From: an uncultured Collinsella sp.
GTDB taxonomy: Bacteria > Actinomycetota > Coriobacteriia > Coriobacteriales > Coriobacteriaceae
Assembly: GCA_902494085.1 (NCBI GenBank)
Contig: CABURU010000004.1
Location: 1 to 64,000, forward strand
Reading direction: 5' to 3'
DNA length: 64,000 nt
In this document: positions 61,629-64,000 of the stretch, one piece after another
Layout: each line of letters starts with the position of its first letter
Position numbering within the stretch: position 1 is the first letter of the stretch
Notes under the pieces: generated by a model
Told to the model about the DNA's origin: nothing
Databases searched by the model: none
What the model saw: only the letters and a program-made list of their open reading frames with translations
Program-made: the position numbers and the translations under genes

Positions 61629-62303
61629 ATGCGTATTTTGATCGTCGAGGACGAGCGGGCGCTGTGCGACGCAATCGCGCGCAGCTTGCGGAACTTGGCG
61701 TACAGTGTCGACTGCTGTCACGACGGACAGGAGGCGCTCGACCTACTGGACGTTGAGGCCTTCGACCTCGTGGTACTCGACCTCAACCTTCCCCGCATCG
61801 ACGGCATGACCGTACTCAGGGAACTTAGGAAAACTGACTGCGAGACTAAGGTACTGATTCTGTCCGCACGTGGCGAAGTATCAGATAAAGTCGCCGGACT
61901 CGATGCCGGCGCCAACGATTACCTCACCAAGCCGTTTCATCTGGACGAGCTTGCGGCAAGGATTCGCAGCCTTACCCTAAGACGCTTTACACAAAGCGAC
62001 GTAGCTTTAACCTGCGGAAAGCTCAGCTTTGACACCAAGGCGCGCATCGCTTCCGTGGACAGCGAGGCTTTATCTCTTACGCGCAAGGAAACGGGAATCT
62101 TGGAATACCTGATGCTTAATCAGGGGCGTCCGGTAAGTCAAGAGGAGCTTATCGAGCACGTTTGGGATAGCAGCGTAAACAGCTTTAGCAACGCAACCCG
62201 CGTTCATATCTCGTCACTCCGCAAAAAGCTACGCAGCGCTTTGGGATACGACCCGATTCGCAATCGGATTGGAGAGGGCTACGTTATGGAGGATAGCGAA
62301 TGA
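61629..62303 (+). CDS. OmpR-family response regulator
   Basis: A 224-residue regulator. The receiver domain has EDE near residue 8, phospho-Asp in LVVLDLNLPRIDG and the Lys in YLTKPFH. The C-terminal winged helix contains LTRKETGILEYLMLNQGRPVSQEELIEHVW and the recognition helix region. AAGGAG lies six bases before ATG 61629. It overlaps the sensor gene by four bases and diverges from the redox operon with about 90 bases between, so it probably controls that operon. TATAAA at 61582-61587 may be a -10 box. Confidence 0.92.
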   Translation: MRILIVEDERALCDAIARSLRNLAYSVDCCHDGQEALDLLDVEAFDLVVLDLNLPRIDGMTVLRELRKTDCETKVLILSARGEVSDKVAGLDAGANDYLTKPFHLDELAARIRSLTLRRFTQSDVALTCGKLSFDTKARIASVDSEALSLTRKETGILEYLMLNQGRPVSQEELIEHVWDSSVNSFSNATRVHISSLRKKLRSALGYDPIRNRIGEGYVMEDSE

Positions 62304-63451
62304 AAAGGCTTTCGCTGCAATGGCGCATAACGATTATGACGGCACTGCTCACGTGTGCGGCGTGCGTGCTGACGAACTGCCTGGTCGGCTATACGGGCAT
62401 GCGCTACATGGATGCCATCGGCAGTAACATCTCGGCCTTTAACGCAACCGGCGAAGATTCGCCCCAGGCGTTCGACCCGACGAAAGCGGTCCCCGATGAC
62501 AGGGTCACGATCGTCGTAAACGACGCACAGGAGTCTTTTGGCACGACAACCTGGTACATCACGGCTGGAGTCACACTCCTTGGCGGCGTGCTGGCATACT
62601 TTGTGAGCGGCCGTGCACTCAAACCGCTACGGGATTTCGCCGCCCAGGTAGAGCGCGTGCAGCCTGACAACCTAAGCGAAATCAGACTCAGTGAAGATGT
62701 GCCCACCGAGCTACAACGATGCAGCGCCTCTTTCAACGACATGATCGCCCGTCTTGGCGAAGGATTCTCTGCACAGCGTCAGTTTACCGGCAACGCCGCA
62801 CACGAGCTGCGCACCCCGCTCGCCCTTATGCAAGCACAGATTGAACTATTCATCTCCGAGCACTCCGGTTTGCAACCCGAAACAGCCGAGCTGCTCGGCC
62901 TGCTGCAAGAACAAACCGAGCGCATGTCTCGAATGACCAAGGTATTGCTTGAGATGAGTGAGCTCCGCAGCGTTCCTTGCGAGGACGATGTTGAACTCGG
63001 CCCCTTGTCCGAAGAGGTCCTCACTGACCTTGCGCCACTTGCCGAAAATAGGAGCATAGCCCTCAACTGTGCTGGAGACGCTTTAGTAATCGGGAGCGAC
63101 ACGCTCCTCTATCGGTTGCTGTTCAACCTGGCCGAAAACGCCATCCGTTACAGTCGCTCCGGCTCGACTGTCAATGTCTCCATCAGCGACAGCGACAGCC
63201 ACGTGCTCCTGCGAGTCAAAGATGAGGGCTCGGGAATACCCAAGCAGTACCGAGAGAGCATCTTCCAGCCGTTCTTTCGTCTAGACAAATCCCGCAGCAG
63301 GGCATACGGCGGCGCAGGACTCGGGCTAGCGCTTGTTTGGGAAATTGCAGCGCTTCACGGTGGCACGGTAGAGGTCGAAACAAGTTCCGAGAACGGGACC
63401 ACCATGCTCGTAAGCCTTCCAAAACGATCCGTAGCGTTAACCGAACAGTAA
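62300..63451 (+). CDS. Sensor histidine kinase
   Basis: A 383-residue membrane kinase. Two transmembrane helices (about 10-35 and 80-105) enclose a short extracytoplasmic loop of about 45 residues, too small for a known ligand domain. A HAMP-like segment (about 105-155), HisKA with NAAHELRTPLALMQ (His near 170), and HATPase (NLAENAIRYS, DEGSGIP, GGAGLGLAL) follow. It starts four bases inside the response-regulator gene (ATGA) and forms a pair with it. It may monitor redox state or substrate near the membrane. Confidence 0.92.
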   Translation: MKRLSLQWRITIMTALLTCAACVLTNCLVGYTGMRYMDAIGSNISAFNATGEDSPQAFDPTKAVPDDRVTIVVNDAQESFGTTTWYITAGVTLLGGVLAYFVSGRALKPLRDFAAQVERVQPDNLSEIRLSEDVPTELQRCSASFNDMIARLGEGFSAQRQFTGNAAHELRTPLALMQAQIELFISEHSGLQPETAELLGLLQEQTERMSRMTKVLLEMSELRSVPCEDDVELGPLSEEVLTDLAPLAENRSIALNCAGDALVIGSDTLLYRLLFNLAENAIRYSRSGSTVNVSISDSDSHVLLRVKDEGSGIPKQYRESIFQPFFRLDKSRSRAYGGAGLGLALVWEIAALHGGTVEVETSSENGTTMLVSLPKRSVALTEQ

Positions 63452-63519
63452 AACGAAAGGGGTCCCGAGCAACAGGAGTACAATTGCTGCTATTGTTGCC
63501 AGCTGTTGGGAGATGGAAG

Positions 63520-64000
63520 ATGGACTGCGATGGCTACCCATGCGTTCCCATGCCGTTGATGTGCACTGCCTTTGTGCCGGGGCAGATTGACGCTGCGGTT
63601 GCAGGCATTTCCGACCCCGATTCGCGCGCCATTGCCACGGCAGAAGCGCTGTACTTTCGCGGACAGGCCGCCCTCGCTGCCAAGACGGCGCGTCCCTATC
63701 TTGACGCCACCGATTCCGCACTGCGCTATTCCGCATGCTTTATCTGCGGATACGCCAGTCTGTCGCTCAACCGTATCGCCGACGCCCGCCGTTGTCTTGC
63801 GGGCATCCTCGATACGCCAACTGACGAGGAATCACCCGCCGTCCACGCCACGCATATCCTGTTCGCCTCGGCCGCAAGCGTCCTGCTGCACTTGTCTTCC
63901 CCGTATTCTGCCGAAGAGTTTTATCCGCTTGCGGCGCATCTGCCCGAAGGCCTGCGCCTGTTCGCCAGCTACGTGATGGCGCATGCCCTGTACCTGCGCG
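63520..64000 (+). CDS. N-terminal part of an unidentified, probably helical-repeat protein (runs off the right edge)
   Basis: An open frame from ATG 63520 (GGGAG about seven bases upstream) to the end of the window. The 160 visible residues begin MDCDGYPCVPMPLMCTAF and continue with Ala-rich helices (AIATAEALYFRGQAALAAK, ALRYSACFICGYASLSLNRI, LRLFASYVMAHALYLR) that look like TPR-type helical pairs. Proteins with this start in Collinsella often end in a LuxR-type HTH, as I recall, but that part is outside the window. A real gene is likely because codon usage and the ribosome site fit. Confidence 0.6.
   Translation, partial: MDCDGYPCVPMPLMCTAFVPGQIDAAVAGISDPDSRAIATAEALYFRGQAALAAKTARPYLDATDSALRYSACFICGYASLSLNRIADARRCLAGILDTPTDEESPAVHATHILFASAASVLLHLSSPYSAEEFYPLAAHLPEGLRLFASYVMAHALYLR

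Overview
The window looks like a chromosome segment of a high-GC, anaerobic, gut-type actinobacterium of class Coriobacteriia, most likely Collinsella. This is an inference from GC-rich codon usage, strong AAGGAG ribosome sites, an LPXTG-like (LAATGD) wall anchor, a CXXC/NapH-like/TlpA-like redox operon and the general gene mix. No alignment was run. I see no rRNA, tRNA, CRISPR or prophage. About 55 genes lie on both strands in short operons.

Layout. 1-9.3 kb: the tail of a wall-anchored protein, an esterase, a uracil permease, a MetE-like methyltransferase with a LysR gene and a HAD phosphatase, a TPP-riboswitch thiamine operon (thiM, thiamine-binding protein, thiE) and a patatin. 9.6-14 kb: two tandem paralogous c-di-GMP enzymes, one GGDEF-PAS-GGDEF-GGDEF-EAL and one GGDEF-PAS-GGDEF. 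14-17 kb: an iron-sulfur flavoprotein, an ArsC-like protein without its cysteine, a COG0523 metallochaperone GTPase and trmL. 17-27 kb is the most accessory-looking stretch. It holds two AT-richer secreted or membrane proteins, a serine recombinase, two paralogous AAA ATPases (each behind a tandem-repeat promoter), a UvrA2-type ABC protein overlapping one of the ATPases, and a TetM-like GTPase. 27-36 kb: housekeeping (rsmJ, rlmA, ung), MATE and DMT exporters, and a VUT transporter with a pseudoknot-like leader. 36-43 kb: prfC, a YtrA/GntR-controlled ABC exporter, a ClC channel, a LOG protein and a K+ channel. 43-50 kb: two sensor systems, one with substrate-binding domains fused to a hybrid kinase and one with a separate binding lipoprotein beside a hybrid kinase. 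50-64 kb: PatB-type lyase, trmO, an XRE/zinc-ribbon/TipAS regulator, glutaredoxin, dus, an unknown membrane protein between two copies of a nested palindrome, a giant MacB-like ABC protein, the redox operon with its two-component system, and the start of an unidentified gene.

Two repeat systems run through the window. One is a set of small palindromes with different stems but a shared NGTCCC at the loop/arm junction, often touching the 3' end of genes and in some cases supplying the stop codon. The other is a pair of roughly 180-bp nested inverted repeats in opposite orientation around one gene. Their core is conserved, their outermost arms are unrelated yet self-complementary, and there is a compensatory change in the inner stem. 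With the paired AAA-ATPase/iterated-operator loci, these are the least explained parts of the sequence.
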